Numbered from the stretch's first letter, positions 14,101-27,800 are shown. The stretch: 64,000 bases of DNA from Clitopilus passeckerianus (GCA_944990035.1 CALYLX010000136.1:1116001-1180000), one strand, 5' to 3'. Notes: generated by a model from the sequence alone, not told the origin. Numbers and translations: made by a program.

Positions 14101-16122
14101 TTTCGTGTTGTGGCTTGGAAGCTTATTGGAGACAGTGTCTTCTCCCTTTCGGGAGCAAGTCATTTCGCGAATGAGCCACAAGTTCGCGAAACTCTAGCGA
14201 AAGTTTCCGACCTCCTCCCAGATGAAACCCAAAACCTCCCAGAACTAAGGCTGCAGTTGCCGCCACAGTCACTGACTGCCTGTCATGGCCTCAGGGTAGC
14301 CGCAGCAGTCTATAGCTATCGTGCAACACTCGCATCCGGGGAGACGGGGATTTCTAGGAACGGAAGTGGATGGTACGATCTCGGGATGTGCTTACAATCC
14401 TGGTCTCTAAGATATCCCGATGATGCAAAATCTGTTGTAGAAGGCAAAATAGTTAATCTCTTGACCAGGGCATTACAGGAAGACCCCGGCAATAATATCT
14501 ACTGGGCAGCATTGGGTGACGCTTACTTTACAGAGAAGCCGAAGGTTGCGCAACATGCATACATCAGGTCCTTGGAATTTGACTCGAAGGTATGAACTCG
14601 CATCAGCAGCAACTCTTTTCTGATTGTCTTCAGACTGTTTCCACGTGGACCAAACTAGGGCTCTTATACCTTCACCATGATGATGTCGAGCTTGCCAATG
14701 AAGCGTTTTATCGTGCTCAAACTCTCGACCCAGACTATGCTGGTGCATGGATAGGCCAAGCAATTGTCGCCACACTTAACCACCACCATGATGCCACTGC
14801 CTTGTTCCAGCATTCGGTTACTTTGACGGCGAGCCTGGTATGTTCTTCCTCCGAATTTTTGGTTACTTGTAATCAATGTTGAAACCAATCTTAGCCCCAA
14901 GGCGATCTAGAGTTCGCAATGCGTTCCCTGAAACGAATGAACGGCCTCAGTTCCTACGATCCTGGTGTTCGTTTGGACATCCTACTCCCTACCTTCCACG
15001 TCCTAGATCGATATATCAAGACTTGCCCGGAGGATGTCACGGGACTCCACCTCTTCGCATTAATTTGCGAGGGATTGGGACACTTAGAGCTTGGAGCTCG
15101 TCTGGCTTCCAAGGCTATCGCCTTTCTCGAAGCTGGATATGAAGAGACCGAGGATTCCGAGACGGAAATGCGCTACACGATTGCAAATATGACGCTTGGT
15201 CGACTGTTGACACACCTTCAGAAATACGCAGAAGCGTGCGATGCGTTTGAGACGGCATCAGGCTTACTTGCAAGCGCTGGGGAAACGGACGATAGGGCCT
15301 CGACACTGACCTTGAGGGCCCAAGCACAGCTGGGTCTAGGGCTCGCAAGCTTCCTGGCCGGCGACCTGCACAGGGCATTGACGACGCTCGAAAGTGCCCT
15401 GGAGGCCAACAGTACAGAGTCTCCCGTCCACGGTCAGCTGACCGTACTACTGGCAAAGACGATGTGGGCGATTGGGACAGAGGAGACAAGAGAGAGCGCA
15501 AAAAACTTATTACTAGAGTGGTGAGTCTGAACACGAATCTCAGCAGGAGCGTATCTTACTGGGCTTAAATAGTATCACCGTTGACCCAGAGAACATTTTG
15601 GCTGTCAATATCTTGGCCGGAATGGGGGTTCTGACTGATGATCACAATCTTGTTGATGCAGCGTTATCCGAATTGCTCTCTTTGCCTATACAGCAAAGAA
15701 TTGAACTGGATCCTGAACGAGAGGTTGACTATCTCCTAATCCAGTACCACCTCGGCCAGGTAAGAGGCATGGCTGATCCGATGGAAATGAAGCAGAAGTG
15801 TTTATGCCAGTCTATACAGGACGATTATGTCAAATCCCTCTCCGTGGCACAGAAAGCACTGCACTCCGATTCCGCAAATGCGGCCGTTCGTAATAGCTTA
15901 GCGACACTGCTGCTTCAAGGTAGGGAGAACGTGTGTGCCAGAGCAGTTTTGAATAGCGATGGGGGCAGCGACCTCCAGGCCCTTTCTACAACCCTTCGAT
16001 TAAGGTCAGTCGCCGACGAAGATGACCAGAGAGGCAGCCGGCGAGACATACAAAGAGCAATCAGGCTTTCGCCTTGGGAGATGGAGAACTGGCAGACTTT
16101 GGCCTGTATTACATCACGATAG
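11103..16122 (+). CDS. SKI3: Superkiller complex TPR subunit Ski3
   Basis: Large tetratricopeptide-repeat scaffold of the cytoplasmic Ski complex, which feeds mRNA to the exosome for 3'-5' decay. It starts MAFVKSKLKAARDALTKKDY, the conserved first TPR of Ski3, and continues through roughly 17 exons for about 1,350 aa. Repeats are visible throughout, with the W-L-G-Y-A-F-P spacing of TPRs (for example NAFQLTLRSRPEDGISWLRL and YRAQTLDPDYAGAWIGQA). A Ski3-specific middle block reads LFPNSPLACILRGF, recovered only when the 12362-12409 intron is spliced. The tail ends WQTLACITSR. Alternatives such as another TPR scaffold are less likely because the N-terminus and overall length match Ski3. Individual intron borders between 12 and 16 kb are approximate. 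Confidence 0.85.
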
Positions 16123-16231
16123 AAATAAATAATGAGTAGATGTATAATGTATTATCTAGGAATGGCAGGCGGCCGCGATAAATCCCCGAATTACGTTACA
16201 TAAAGTACAGTGGAAAGCAACGATAAGTATT

Positions 16232-17590
16232 CTATAATCTACTAACCAGAAGGTGGAGGCGGCGAGATTCCTCAGACGAATCCCTGACAGAGTCAAGCCA
16301 CCATTGGAGGCGTGACTCCATAGCTGTCTTCGAGAGCCCTTGAGTCAACCTATGATGAAAGATCAGATACGACGGGGTATAACAGCAAAAAAGGGACGCA
16401 CAAGCCACGTTCTTGCAGAGCCTGAAGAAGATCCCGTTCCGAAAGATTCTTCAAGCCATCCTGAGGGAGCAAGCTGTCATCGACAGCAAGGAACTGCAAG
16501 TGCTTGCGTATCCGCCGCACTCTAAGAGCGTCGATGCCAAGCGTGGACAACCTTAAAGCACTAATGGCACCGCGTTAGGAGTATATTAATATAAATTCTT
16601 TCAAATTGCGCACCCGCAGATTACAGTCGCAGCTCCAGCCTGAGCAAGCTTCTCGAGGGCTATATGACCTGACGGTGCCTCGAACTGCTTCAATTGGACC
16701 AAACTATTCCTGTGCTCAGTGATGAGCGAGAGCTTCTTTTCGGTAAGTTTCTCCTGAATACGCTCTTGCTGCGAAGGGAGGATACATGTCGAGGGTAATG
16801 TAGAAGGTGCCCAAATGGCAATCAGGGGGATGATTTCCTCCAGAAGGAGGGCGATGAAAAGGAACGGAATAACTCTGAAACAAAGGTTAGCCTTTGATAT
16901 AGTGCAGAACTCATTCCCTTTACTTTGTCACGTCTTGCCTCTGAATTCGGATAAGCCTGTTCTCCGCACGAGTGAGGGGGTGACCACCTTGCTGAATGCG
17001 GGCACGAATAGCAGCGACCTCGGCACGGCGTGTCCAAATAAGTTTCACTCCACGAAAGTAGAATTTCTAGAGTAGTTTAAGATAGAGGTCGTATACTTAA
17101 TACGCAGCTGACATACCGCAAGCTCGATACCCTTGTGCAAAGTTTTCTTGAACCAGTTTGCATCCGGGGGAGGTGGTTTTAAAACACCGTGGGCTTCTGC
17201 AAGTTCTATGTCACGAATAGCTTCATTTTTGACATCTGTCAAGGACGGGGTGGTCGTAGACGAAGCTGATGACTTGGACTGGAGATTTGAGTTGACTGTT
17301 GGCTTGACAGGTGTGCGTGTTGCCGAGTCAGTGGGTGCAGAAGATTGAGAAGTACGCTGTGGCTTGACTGGACCAGGTCGAAGCTCGACTTTGGGCTTTC
17401 TTAAATTATTTGGTGTGGGAGGAGGTAGTGACGAGGATTGCGCGGTCGAGGCTGACGTTGACGTGGGTGTCGAATAATAACGTGAATTATAGCCAATGAA
17501 AATGAGCGTTGAAGGAAAATGCTGTTGCGACGTTCGAAAACGGGCTGCAGCAGACGACGAGCGCAACAAACTCGTCCTTGCAGCCAACAT
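16232..17590 (-). CDS. LETM1-domain mitochondrial inner-membrane protein (Mdm38/Ylh47-like)
   Basis: The N-terminus MLAARTSLLRSSSAAARF is rich in Arg/Ser with no acidic residues and reads as a mitochondrial presequence. A Ser/Thr/Pro linker follows, then the LETM1 domain: NWFKKTLHKGIELAKFYFRG, PLTRAENRLIRIQRQDVTK, then the membrane-adjacent IPFLFIALLLEEIIPLIAIW and LPSTCILPSQQ. The C-terminal ribosome-binding-like part is LGIDALRVRRIRKHLQFL with NLSERDLLQALQERGL. Family members support K+/H+ exchange and membrane-protein biogenesis in the inner membrane. An upstream in-frame ATG at 17629 adds 13 residues; I prefer 17590 because the presequence begins there. Five or so introns, the last coding pieces reaching the TAG at 16232. 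Confidence 0.85.
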
Positions 17591-17647
17591 GGACGAGGAA
17601 AAATGAGGTTTAGCAGTCACGTTGGTCACGAGTCACACACTCTTGCC

Positions 17648-18308
17648 ATGGCTCTCGACCTCAAATCTATCAGCCATAAATCTCAACTCACAGATGCTAT
17701 CGTCGAATCTGATAAGTCTAGGGCATTGAGCAAGCCGGCTGCCGAATCCATTGCTTCAACTGCACTCATGCTAGCAGAGTTGCAGACTTGGAACAGTGAA
17801 AGCGCGCCACATTCCCAGTTTTACCCTGATCAACTGTTCATCCTACCCCCGAACGAAAACAGACAGCCAGTGCAGAAAATCAGGGACTTTCTGCGCGACC
17901 TCGTTTCGTCTGCGGAGAAAGCATCTGCCGCTCAAGCTTGTTCCAGCATTCTGGCTGGGCAGAGTAGTGAAAGCGATGATACGGGGGATATCTCATTCTG
18001 GTTAGGTGCCGGGGGTGGATTCTCTAATGCACGGCAAGTGCTCAATGCGCTTGGACTTTCGGAGTGGGCGAATAGCGGCAATGTGAATTTCACTTGTCAA
18101 TGAAGATATGTATGGCATTTCAATTCTCCAACAGATCGTGAACGGAAAGCCACCGGCGATGATCAACACCCCGGAGATAGCATTGCTCGATAATCCTTAC
18201 AGTTTTCGTGTCTCCTCCCCAGCTACCGGCGGCATCACCGCATTTTTCTACGTTGGGCGCTACAGCAACGAATGGGTTGGATTAATCGGCATGGGAACGT
18301 TGCAGTGA
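17648..18308 (+). CDS. Conserved-looking protein of unknown function
   Basis: Not recognised. The first frame begins MALDLKSISHKSQLTDAIVE. Joining TGGTTAG (18005) to ATATGTATGG (18106) removes a 100-nt intron and gives 186 aa in one frame. The second exon (MYGISILQQIVNGKPPAMI to GRYSNEWVGLIGMGTLQ) is dense in Gly/Pro and aromatic residues and looks like a folded, constrained domain, while the first half is helical and Ala/Ser-rich. Without the splice the first frame would end at 18103 with a weaker tail. No signal peptide or membrane segment. Its ATG lies 57 bp from that of the divergent LETM1 gene. Confidence 0.55.
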
Positions 18309-18384
18309 ATACGATTGAGGGAATGGAGCGGAAGGAGTTTAAGAAGGACATGTACTTATGTAAGCAAGACAGTCACTCTTTCTA

Positions 18385-19405
18385 ATGGACGACAATGAAC
18401 AAACAGCAAAGCTACGCGCTCATATTCAATCATTGTTAGATCTTCGCGTCCAAATACAGAACCTAAGGTTACTTCCAACTAGTCTTCTCAAGGCACCCGG
18501 CAATGAAAACTTGTTGTTACCCGACAATACACACTCTGGCACCGACAAGCTTCGAAACGAGTTTTCTGAAGTTCGGTCGATCGCGGAGAAGATTCGGTCG
18601 GGACCTGTGCAGGAAGCGCTTACCACTGCGAAGGAAAGATTGGAAGCGGATGGGGCGGATCTCAAACCCAGATTGCGGCATGAAAATCGGAAACGGAGGT
18701 GAGCCTCCGAAACCAGTGTACTGACCCCCCAGCTGACCAGCGCAGGGGCGAGGAATCATTTCCAAAATCACCGGAGCCATATGTTTCGACCGCGGACGAG
18801 AGGAAGATAAGAAAATTTCCGCTGGTTGATCATGGAGTTGCCGACTTTGAAGGCATTCGTCGGTATATTCGGGATTTCAACTCCCGGAATGAAGCCAAAC
18901 TACATTTATGGAGGCAACGGCGACAAGAACAAGCACAGGTGTCGATTTCTGAAAAGCTCGTGGTGCGATTCAAGATAGAGGATGTGCTGACGGCGTTTAT
19001 GACGCTCGTCAATAATTCTGAAAAGAAATTGGTGGTCGAGAGTGTGACTGCATTCGGACCGCGTGAAAAGGTATGTAATCGACACCTGCTGCATGACGTT
19101 GATTGTTCAAACCCCCTCTGCCTCTTTTTTGTTCTTCCTTCTAGAAAGGACCCCACTGCGAATCCGAATATGGGGTATATCGTCTGCTGTCTCAACAAAT
19201 GGCACAGATGCTTGAAGGCGAAAGCATCGGGATAGAGAACGTTGTAAGCGTGCTATCCTCGTATTCCTCGCTGTTCGTTGGCCGCTGCAGAGTGTGTTCA
19301 CGAGTTGTATCGAACGAAGTAGCCGTACCAGCTGTTGTGCGGGAGTGGATTGACGATGACTGGTCTGCAAGACATATTGGGTGCAGAGATCGAGGAGTGT
19401 CCTAA
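18385..19405 (+). CDS. MED27: Mediator complex subunit 27
   Basis: Tail-module subunit of Mediator, the coactivator bridging activators and RNA polymerase II. Introns 18699-18745 and 19071-19144 give 299 aa. The N-terminal third is helical (QTAKLRAHIQSLLDLRVQIQ). The C-terminal third carries the family signature: GPHCESEYGVYRLLSQQM followed by SYSSLFVGRCRVCSRV and PAVVREW, the Cys-rich end of MED27. A possible donor at 19244 should not be used, because the frame read straight through makes exactly this Cys-rich end. MED27 sequences diverge strongly, so the assignment rests mainly on the C-terminus. Confidence 0.75.
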
Positions 19406-19579
19406 AAAGGAAATACCTCCGTCCGTTCTTTACTCCACCACGGTCTTTTCCAAATTTGGTAAATGAGCCCCTGTTGTTCGATCTGTAATATACAAAGAGG
19501 GTCACAAAAATCCCTTAAAATCCTCAAAGTTCCGTTTAGCTCGATTTCTTTTTCTCCCTCTTTCTTTCGCTCAGATCCT

Positions 19580-21458
19580 ATGGCTACTCCCGCTGCTTTT
19601 GATCAGCAAAACAAGCCAAAGGTTCTCTCAGAAAACGGCATTATTCACGTTCTTGGCTATACCCCAGCAGAAGGAGAACCTGGCACGCCAATATCTGCCA
19701 GAGTCCATTTTCATCCAGACTTTGCGGATGCAATATACGTTCGACTCGTTCTTGGCAATAAAGCAGTAGCAACAACAGTTCGAGAGATGCAGGACACCGC
19801 ATACGGCAAATGGCAGCTCGATGCTCTCGCTCCTCCTTTCGACAATGCTCAGTTTCCATCGACAAAGGTCCCTATATCTGTCCAAGCACTCGATCAGAAT
19901 AACAAAGTCCTCGACTCGGTCACCTTTGGCGAGTTCTCCTATTGGACGCCCGGTTTGTCGATTTCACCGCAAATAGGAGTTTTGGGTCTTTAAGAACTAA
20001 ACATCTCCGTTTTTCAGGTATCTCTCCTTTCCCTGCCGCTGAGTCTTCTACCAGAATGAATCACAAAAAATTATCGCTTCCTACCAACAGTATCAACCAC
20101 CCACTCGAACAGATCGCCTTCAGAAGGAGGAGTTCTCAAATACCGACCCCGTCACCCACCTCCACAAATCACAGCCGCCTCCGCTCCGCCTCAGGATCTT
20201 CGTCAAGGCCAGCGTCATATCATCCCGGGTCGATCAACGGAACCCCCCAGCAACCGAATGAAGTCCAACTCCACCGCAGGACCAAGACCGACACGATGTT
20301 GCGCCACAAGAACGGCAAACACAATATAAACCCGCATATACAGACCCCTATTCTGCAACTTGCGACTCCTTTAGCAAATATATGCGCCGGCTGGTCGACA
20401 TCTGAAGTCGCAGTTGGTCGTCGGCTTGTGCGGTTCAACAAAGTCCAGGATGGCTGTCGCCTAATCGTCTCATGCGAGCCAATCAAGGCAGAAAATTATC
20501 AAGAGGCCGATAGCGTCATATCTTGCATCTATCGTGAAGAGTCAGAAAGTTGCTACGTAACCTCTGTCGACATCATATTTCTCCTCGAGCGCCTTACAAA
20601 CAGCGACTTTCCTGTCGAAGAGAAGAATCGCATCCGGAGAAATCTCGAAGGCCTTCGCCCAACTACCGTTTCCAAGCACAAACCAGGATTTGAACAGTTT
20701 TTCCAGCGTATCATGGAGTTCCCCGACCCCAAGCCGAGAAATATTGAGAAGGATTTGAAAGTATTCGAGTGGGGTCAGCTTGATCAAGCATTGGACAAGA
20801 TACTTTCAAAATATGTGAGTCCCTTCCTCTTCGCCCGACATGAGCAATCCTAAAATCCATGAAGACGATCGACGTCTCAGCAATTCCCCGGATAGACTCC
20901 TCCCACTCCTCTCAGGTCCCTTCCCCTGCATCAAGTGCAGGCAGCTCTGAGGACGCACCAGGAGACTATGAGCTTACCTGCCCGCCTTCGGTTAACCCGG
21001 AAGACTCATACCTAGATGAACTTCACGCTGCGGCAGCTGCAGCTGCTTCAGCAAGTACTTCCTCTTTACCTTCTGGGTACGAAGATGATTTTGCCTTTTT
21101 GGCATCCTCGGACAGCTCTGAGATCCTCTGTTCCCCGTTGGATGGGCCCGCTCCAGGATCATTCCCTTTTTATGACACAGAACTCTTGCATGCTCCCCAT
21201 ACACCAATTTCCGCGAGCGCACCTGCAGCAACTTCAGGTTGGGGTAGTGCAGCCATTGGGACAGTGTCTGATTTCGAAAAAGCGACTGAAGTGATGATCG
21301 AGCACTACAACCAATTCGGCGAGATTCAGCATCATGGGAATAGTCCAGCTGTCATGGCCTACGACCTTGATTTTGGAACACCGTACGAAACCCTTACACC
21401 CTTTCATGGTAGTATACCTGCGGAGGCGATGGACGTTACCGATCACCCTTACCTTTAG
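19580..21458 (+). CDS. medA: Medusa-type developmental regulator (DUF7082)
   Basis: Nuclear regulator of the Medusa/Ren1 family that controls conidiation and cell morphology in moulds and mating in smuts. Introns 19953-20017 and 20815-20864 give 587 aa. The conserved core is SCYVTSVDIIFLLERLT, EEKNRIRRNLEGLRPTTVSK and FPDPKPRNIEKDLKVFEW with WGQLDQALDKILSKY. An N-terminal beta-rich part (VLGYTPAEGEPGTPISARVH) resembles the IPT-like fold seen before this core. The tail is Ser/Ala-rich with acidic patches and is probably disordered. The family assignment is from the core motif; the role in this organism is inferred. Confidence 0.8.
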
Positions 21459-21822
21459 CTAGGTTTATTGTTTTTCTATTTTGATGGGTTGGGTTCTCTG
21501 GGGTGTATTCAGCGTACCTAGTATTTGATATCGTTCACCTGGACATTGCAGCACCATGTGTATCTTATTTTACATGGCTGATTTTGGTGGTTCGGTCCAC
21601 ATTTAATATTATCATTATTACACTCATTAACACACTTTACCACCAGAAAATGATAGAAAGACTATGTTGAAAATGGTGCTTTACATTTTAGCGACACATT
21701 GATATCATAATAATGTCAACTAGGCTCGGTAAGGAAAGACTCTTTGCTTTGAGTAACCAATTATGTGAAGATATAGTACGATAGGTAGATGGTATGTGAG
21801 TGCTGAGGTATCAATTGATTGA
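21459..21822. other. Convergent 3' intergenic region
   Basis: About 360 AT-rich bases between the stop codons of the Medusa gene (+) and the DOCK gene (-). It presumably holds both 3' UTRs and polyadenylation signals. No gene seen. Confidence 0.5.
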
Positions 21823-24800
21823 CTAATGGTGATGCTTCCGACCAAAATTAAGGCTCCCGAATCTAGAGAAACGACCTTTCAAAGAATTTCCCAAGGACCC
21901 GATGCTACTTGCTTGAGAGGTAACGACCGAAGCCCCTGATATCTTGGCGGCTGCTGAAGGATGAAGTGCGTTTCCGACGTTGACAATAGAATCTCGAGGA
22001 GACTCCACCATGGAGAGGGTATCTACGCCACCGATGTCGCCCGGGGCAGAGGAAAGCCCATTCATACCATAGCGCGCTAAATGAGCAAGATGCCTCTGGA
22101 GAGGTGTTTGCTTCTGAGGAAGCGGCATGTTGTGCACACTTGATGGCGACTGGGGTGGGAATAGTGTTGGACTGAGGCCAGAGTTCAGGCCAGCTGCTGG
22201 CCCCAATTGGAGAGGCGGTAGCATGTAGTTGCCTCGGGCCGTCTCGCTTGAGGAGGCCGTTCTATGAGTCGACTGGTCGAATAGCGAAGGTTGATACGAC
22301 GATGAAGCAGCGTTCACATAAGAAGGCGGAGAGGGAGAGACAGGTTCCGAGGTTCCGCCCACAGCAAGGCGGCGAAGTTCTTCCCGGAAATTCTTTTTGA
22401 ATAATTTCTCCAGTTCTTCGTGGAAAGGAATAAACTCCGGGGGACATAAGTGCCCATGAAGCTTCAGGCAGCTATCAATGACCCCAACCTTCAGGTCACG
22501 TCAGTATCATGAGTCGAACCCGGCTAATCATGAGGCTCACCTGTTCATTGATGCTGTCCTTCAGTTTCTCAACCAATTCTGCTCGTTCTGGGTTACGTGC
22601 CACGTAATCTGGGCCGAAGAACATTTGGCGGTAAGATGAGATGCCAGTGTTCAAAGGAGCATCTACTGCGCCATTGAGCGCCATTGCAAGAGCATTTGTG
22701 GTCACGAGTTGCGACGTTTTGGCAAGAGCCTGATATTTCATGTTCAATGTTGCAAGTTCCTTCGTCTTCTCTTCGACTTCGTTTATGGCGTTTTCGAGCG
22801 GAGAGATCTCCATGACTGCCACATCAATCACCTCCGAGCGACGCAAGACAGTGGGGAAGGCCTCTTCAGTCGTATAGTAGGTCTTCTCGAGCCAAAGCTC
22901 CTCAGTCCCGTCTCGATTAATCTTCTTGAGCTGCCGTGAGGAACTGAACAGATTTATGGCACTGAAAAGCGAGTTAACTCGACAAACTGTGTGGAAAGAT
23001 TCAGCATAATTACCTGTGCTCGTAGTAGGTACGGACAGGGAGAGGCACATCCGGATTTGTAAAGATGGGGCGAGTTCGGTCTGGTTCGGGAGTCACAGCC
23101 ACACATTGTATCCATTGGTCATTCCCAAAGCGAATGTCCACTGGCGGATCGCCAGAGCCTCTGAATAGCTGGGCTCCAGGATGCTTGTTGAGCATACGCT
23201 CACAGAACGCCCCGAATTTTTCCCATTCGTACCCACGGTACTAAACTTCATCAGCATTTGCATTCCAAACTCAGAGATTCGCTTACTATGAAGCGCTTGT
23301 CGCGGATTGCGGCGGGGAATTTGCCATAGAATGTGACACGATAGTAGTCTGGGTAGACTCTCTGATCAGTCACTATATGCTCAAGAAGGGTGGCTTGGTG
23401 CCGAAGGATGTCCGATAATCGCCGGCTGCGGTAGGGAAACTCGCCTCAAGTTGTGTGTCTTCAGAAGAAACTGCGACTTACTAATTGAATGTGACCTCTG
23501 CATGTTGATGTGCCAGCTCCTTGCAAATGTCGATTGCCCGCTCCCACGCTTTCCCCTTCCCTATTGGTTTGGACACTGTCAATAGAGCCATCAGCCGAAT
23601 CTGGGAGGCATTTACCTAGGTAGTCTAGAATGAGAAGACAGAGCGTTTCCTTCCGATGGAATTGCGACTGCTGAGGAAGCCCAAGTTCTTCCATCGGGCC
23701 GACAAAGGAATTCAAGTCCCATTCATGGAGGTCTGCATGTAGCTTAAGGGTTAAGGCGGCTTCAACATAATTTTGTGATTGAAGGTGCATCTATACGGAG
23801 TTCAGAGCCATCAGTGTGAGTAGCTTCAAGTACTAAACTCACGTTGACCAGCTGATGCACATATTTGATATAAATCTCATCCCGGCCAATTCTTCTGATG
23901 AAATTCATGAGGCGGAGCTGTTGTGTAGATGTTAGCTAATAGTACATATGTTGATATGGAAAAGGACCCACTGTGGCTATGACCCTATCATCTGCAAACT
24001 CTTCACCTTCTGGCAGATCACGAACGCTCAACAGTAGATCGAGGAACAGATCCACGGAATCCAGGAAAGTGGATACTCGTTCCCTAAGCTGTTCTTCGAC
24101 ATCGTAAGTCTCGAATAAGAGTCGCAGGTGAGCAATGAAATATGCTCTGGAAATGTCATCGCCTTTACTGTCGGACATGAATAGGGAGTCGAGGCGAGTG
24201 ACTAATTCGTGTTCAATCTCGTCGAAATGACCTGCTTGATGGTACTCGGACACGATCATGCTATAGAGGACTTGAACAGCATTGATCCGGAGTTGGTCAT
24301 GGTGGCTTAGGCATAGGTTCACAACTTGCCCGACCAGAGAATGGAGGTAAGTCTGGTAGCCCTATCAATACAAACCAGATTTAATGCCGCCAACAACAGA
24401 TGAATTCCAGAAACTCACTCCATATCGGATGGGCGGTTCACCAGTGGTTGTAACATTCTCTGCCCACCCTAAACCTTGCCAAAGGGTCAAGAGGATGGAG
24501 GCGCCTTCCCCGCGGAGATCTCCTGCTAGACGCCACACAGCACGGCGTTTCTAAAAAAAAATGAGTCACTTTCTCAAGCCAGTAACTGTCCAAAATTCAC
24601 CTGAGGGCTGAATTCTTCAATAACAAGCTGGTCTGAGGACAGTAGTTTTAGTAACATGGAGAATGCTTCGCGCCAAAGATTTGCATCAAAGAGCGACTCG
24701 GATTCTTGAGAAGGTATGAACTCTTTTTCAAGTATAGCAGCCACGGGGTCCATCATTTTGGTGAGAACTTTGTGTGACAAAATGTTCACGTTTAGCCATG

Positions 24801-27800
24801 TTTTAGGGAACGCATCGTTGTCGAGAATTGACGTAGCCACAGCAAAGAACTGGTTTAGCAGCGAGATGAAGCGCTCCCGACCTTCGAGTTCCAGGCTATT
24901 CTCCAGGAAGTCCAGAATATGACTGGTTGGAGAGGCGAGAATGAGCACTAGAAAGACAATTGCAGTCTCTCCTAGACCCGGATTAAATAGAGGTTCTCCG
25001 TTTCCAGATATTGGCGTGCTACCCGGACGTCGTGGTGCGTCCGGTAGATAGGCTAAAAGAGAGAATGGGTAGGATTCAGGGAAGGTAATCGGGACCGGTG
25101 CTTTTAACGTGGTCGGCGACCGCTCGATCGCTCTTTTGGACGCGGGGCTTTGAAATTCTCGGTAAGAGTCTAGCAGCCTAGATGGAATGTATTAGTAGAA
25201 TACTTTGTGCGGACGCGGTTGCGCATACCGAGGGAGTAAAGAGAGAAGGTATTCAATATTTTCCTTCTCCAGCCGATAGGCATTGCGATCCGCGATAATT
25301 TCTGGATTGACAAGATTTTGTTGCAGCTTGTCAAGCATCACAGCAACAATAGTAACGCAAAGGCGAATGCTTTCCAGCCAGCCAACGCGAGCAGCATCTC
25401 TAGCTGCCTCCCCATCATTCGATTGAATATGCACAAACTCGTCATATCTTCCGAAGTGAGGTTTGATGCAAATGATGACTGCTTCCACCAGTAGAGGACG
25501 GGATTGAGGAATGTCGAACAAGAACCCCTTGACAATTTGCAGATACATGATGAGCTTCCAGATGAGGATCTTCCCTTTCCCCACTGTCACTGCATTAGCG
25601 AAGGAGGTAACAATAGTCACCAGTTCAACCGTCGGGAAAATTTTGGCAAGCTCTGGGAGGATGGAGTTGAAATGTTGTAGTGCTATAGTTTGGGTCCCAA
25701 TGATTGCAGGCGGTGCATTGATTGACATCATTCTGGTGACATCCGTCAAGTGTGAATGGACTTCACGCTTGAATTTAGAATCGAGATGCTCTGCAGTAGC
25801 ATCACCACCCATGCCTGCTTCCTTCGCCTTTTGTAACTCTCGAGATCGAGTAATGAACCTGAAAATGTAATGCCAGACCTTGAGGGCGGCACGTAGAGGT
25901 GAGGCATACTCATTGCCTGTGGGGTTGACGAGAAGCTCATTCATCGAGCGAATGATGCGGAATGATGCGGTTGTGCAGTTGAAGTGATTCTCGATATAGA
26001 CATCCAGCACTGGCTGGAAATTGCTGAAGCGCCTGTCTTGAACTATCCCGAGAACTGTGACCAAAGCGTTGAACACGAGATGGTCCACGTCCCCGGCTTG
26101 GTTGCTAAAGGAAACCAAGATCCCGAAAAGAGCATCAAAAATGTCTCGTAAAAATTTGACGATCTCGCCTTCGCCCACAAATGTGAATTTGGATAAGATG
26201 GTCGGAAGCGTCTCCAGGTCGACCTTTTCCCAGTTCAGGAGTTGAAGTAAGATGGGATTCTGTGTATACCGAGTTGAACAGAGGGAGGAACGGATGGTAA
26301 GCGTATCCCGTAATGGTGGGGCGAGGCGTTGCATATCTGCCGGTATGCTGAGATGCTCTGCTTTCTGGCCGGGAACAAGCACAGATGGTGCGGCCAGATA
26401 AATATCGGGGGTTAGCTGAGAGAGCTTATCGGCGCGGTACATGACCAAAACTCTGCTTCCATCCTCAACAAAGGCATTTTGGTCGGGGAACAAGGGCTGG
26501 ACCGCGAAAGCGAAGGGCCGATCTCCTGATTCGGGGGCATTGCGTGTCCCCCGTTCGCGCGCGCCTCTGTTCTTGAATGTAAAAAAAAGATGCCAGTTGG
26601 GCTTGCCTCCAAGGGGGAACTGCACTTTGATGAGTTCCCCGAACGTCGGTTCGTTGCAACGCTGGAACACCATGGAATTGAATTGGGTCATGAGCGGCTC
26701 TCCACTACCCTGAGAGATCACGTTTTCGATAGGTCTACCTAGGTGATCCCGGACTTCGACAGTGACTTGAACATTGTTTTGTGATGGCCCCATCTGGCCC
26801 CTTGCTAGATTTGCAACGCTAATGCGAGAGCCTTGGCTGTGGGTAGATGTGAAGTCGCCACACCAGAGCTTGATGTAAAGCTCGTTGCGAACGTCTCCTG
26901 GAAAGACAACGTCGGGGAAGCCGAGGCGCAGTGTTGGGGATGCTCCCTGCAAGAGGGACACATTTTCCCGCATGATTGACTCTGAGTCGCCCCGGAATAT
27001 TTTAACGGAAACAGCCAGCATTTCGGCGCTGGTAGTGTCGACTGATCAGTGATAACCCATGTCAAGGAGAGAGAGAGAGGCGGGCTTACCGTGACGATTT
27101 CTCGAAATCTTTGGTACTGTTATTGATGATGTTTTGGTGTAGCATGGAGAAGGCGGACTCTGTCGTGGGTACGAATATAGGCATCGTATGTTCTTTCAAC
27201 GGGGTCACATCAGCGTTCTCGGCAAACATCTTGCTAAGTTGGGTGAGCTCCAGAACTGCGCACCCGAAAGGTCTACGAGCTTGAGTCGAAGGTTCGGTGG
27301 GGCCATTTGTCCTTGGGCTAGTCGGGCTGACAGCTGTGTCATGTGAAGCACCATTTGGCTGGCTATCGAAGCGAGAAGCCTCTGAACCTCGCCCGCCAGA
27401 TTCTGAGTAGTGCGAAGGGTTCTTCAGTGAGCCATTTCGGACAATGCGGCACACGAGATACACTGGGTCTCCGACGTCAGAAGGGGAGAGATCTGTAAAC
27501 AGTGTGTGGATATGGGTTGCAGGATTACGAGCCAGAACGCCGTTGTGGTTGAGAATTGCACAAAAGTCTTCGGTGACGAATTGGGTACCCTGCTTCTTGT
27601 AGAGAGAGAAAAAGAGCTCCGCAGTTTCTCCAGGCCCACAGGGAGAAGCCACAAAGGCTCTCACGTCCAGAAAGATGTGATAGAATTTGGCAGTAGAGGG
27701 TTTGCTGGCATTCGAACCGGATAGCAGAGGTAAACCCTGAGATCGAGATCTGGAGTGGTGGTGATATGGTAAGTCGGGGAATGCTGAATGGGCTGGTGTA

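Noticed and set aside
18108..18308. Separate small gene starting MYGISILQQ
   Set aside because: Joins in frame to the preceding exon through a clean 100-nt intron, giving a whole-codon product, so it is treated as exon 2.
19244..19291. Possible third intron in MED27
   Set aside because: Reading through keeps the frame and produces the Cys-rich C-terminus expected for the family.
22490..22540. tRNA B-box-like GGGTTCGACTC on the minus strand
   Set aside because: Lies in an intron of the DOCK gene; no A box or cloverleaf around it.
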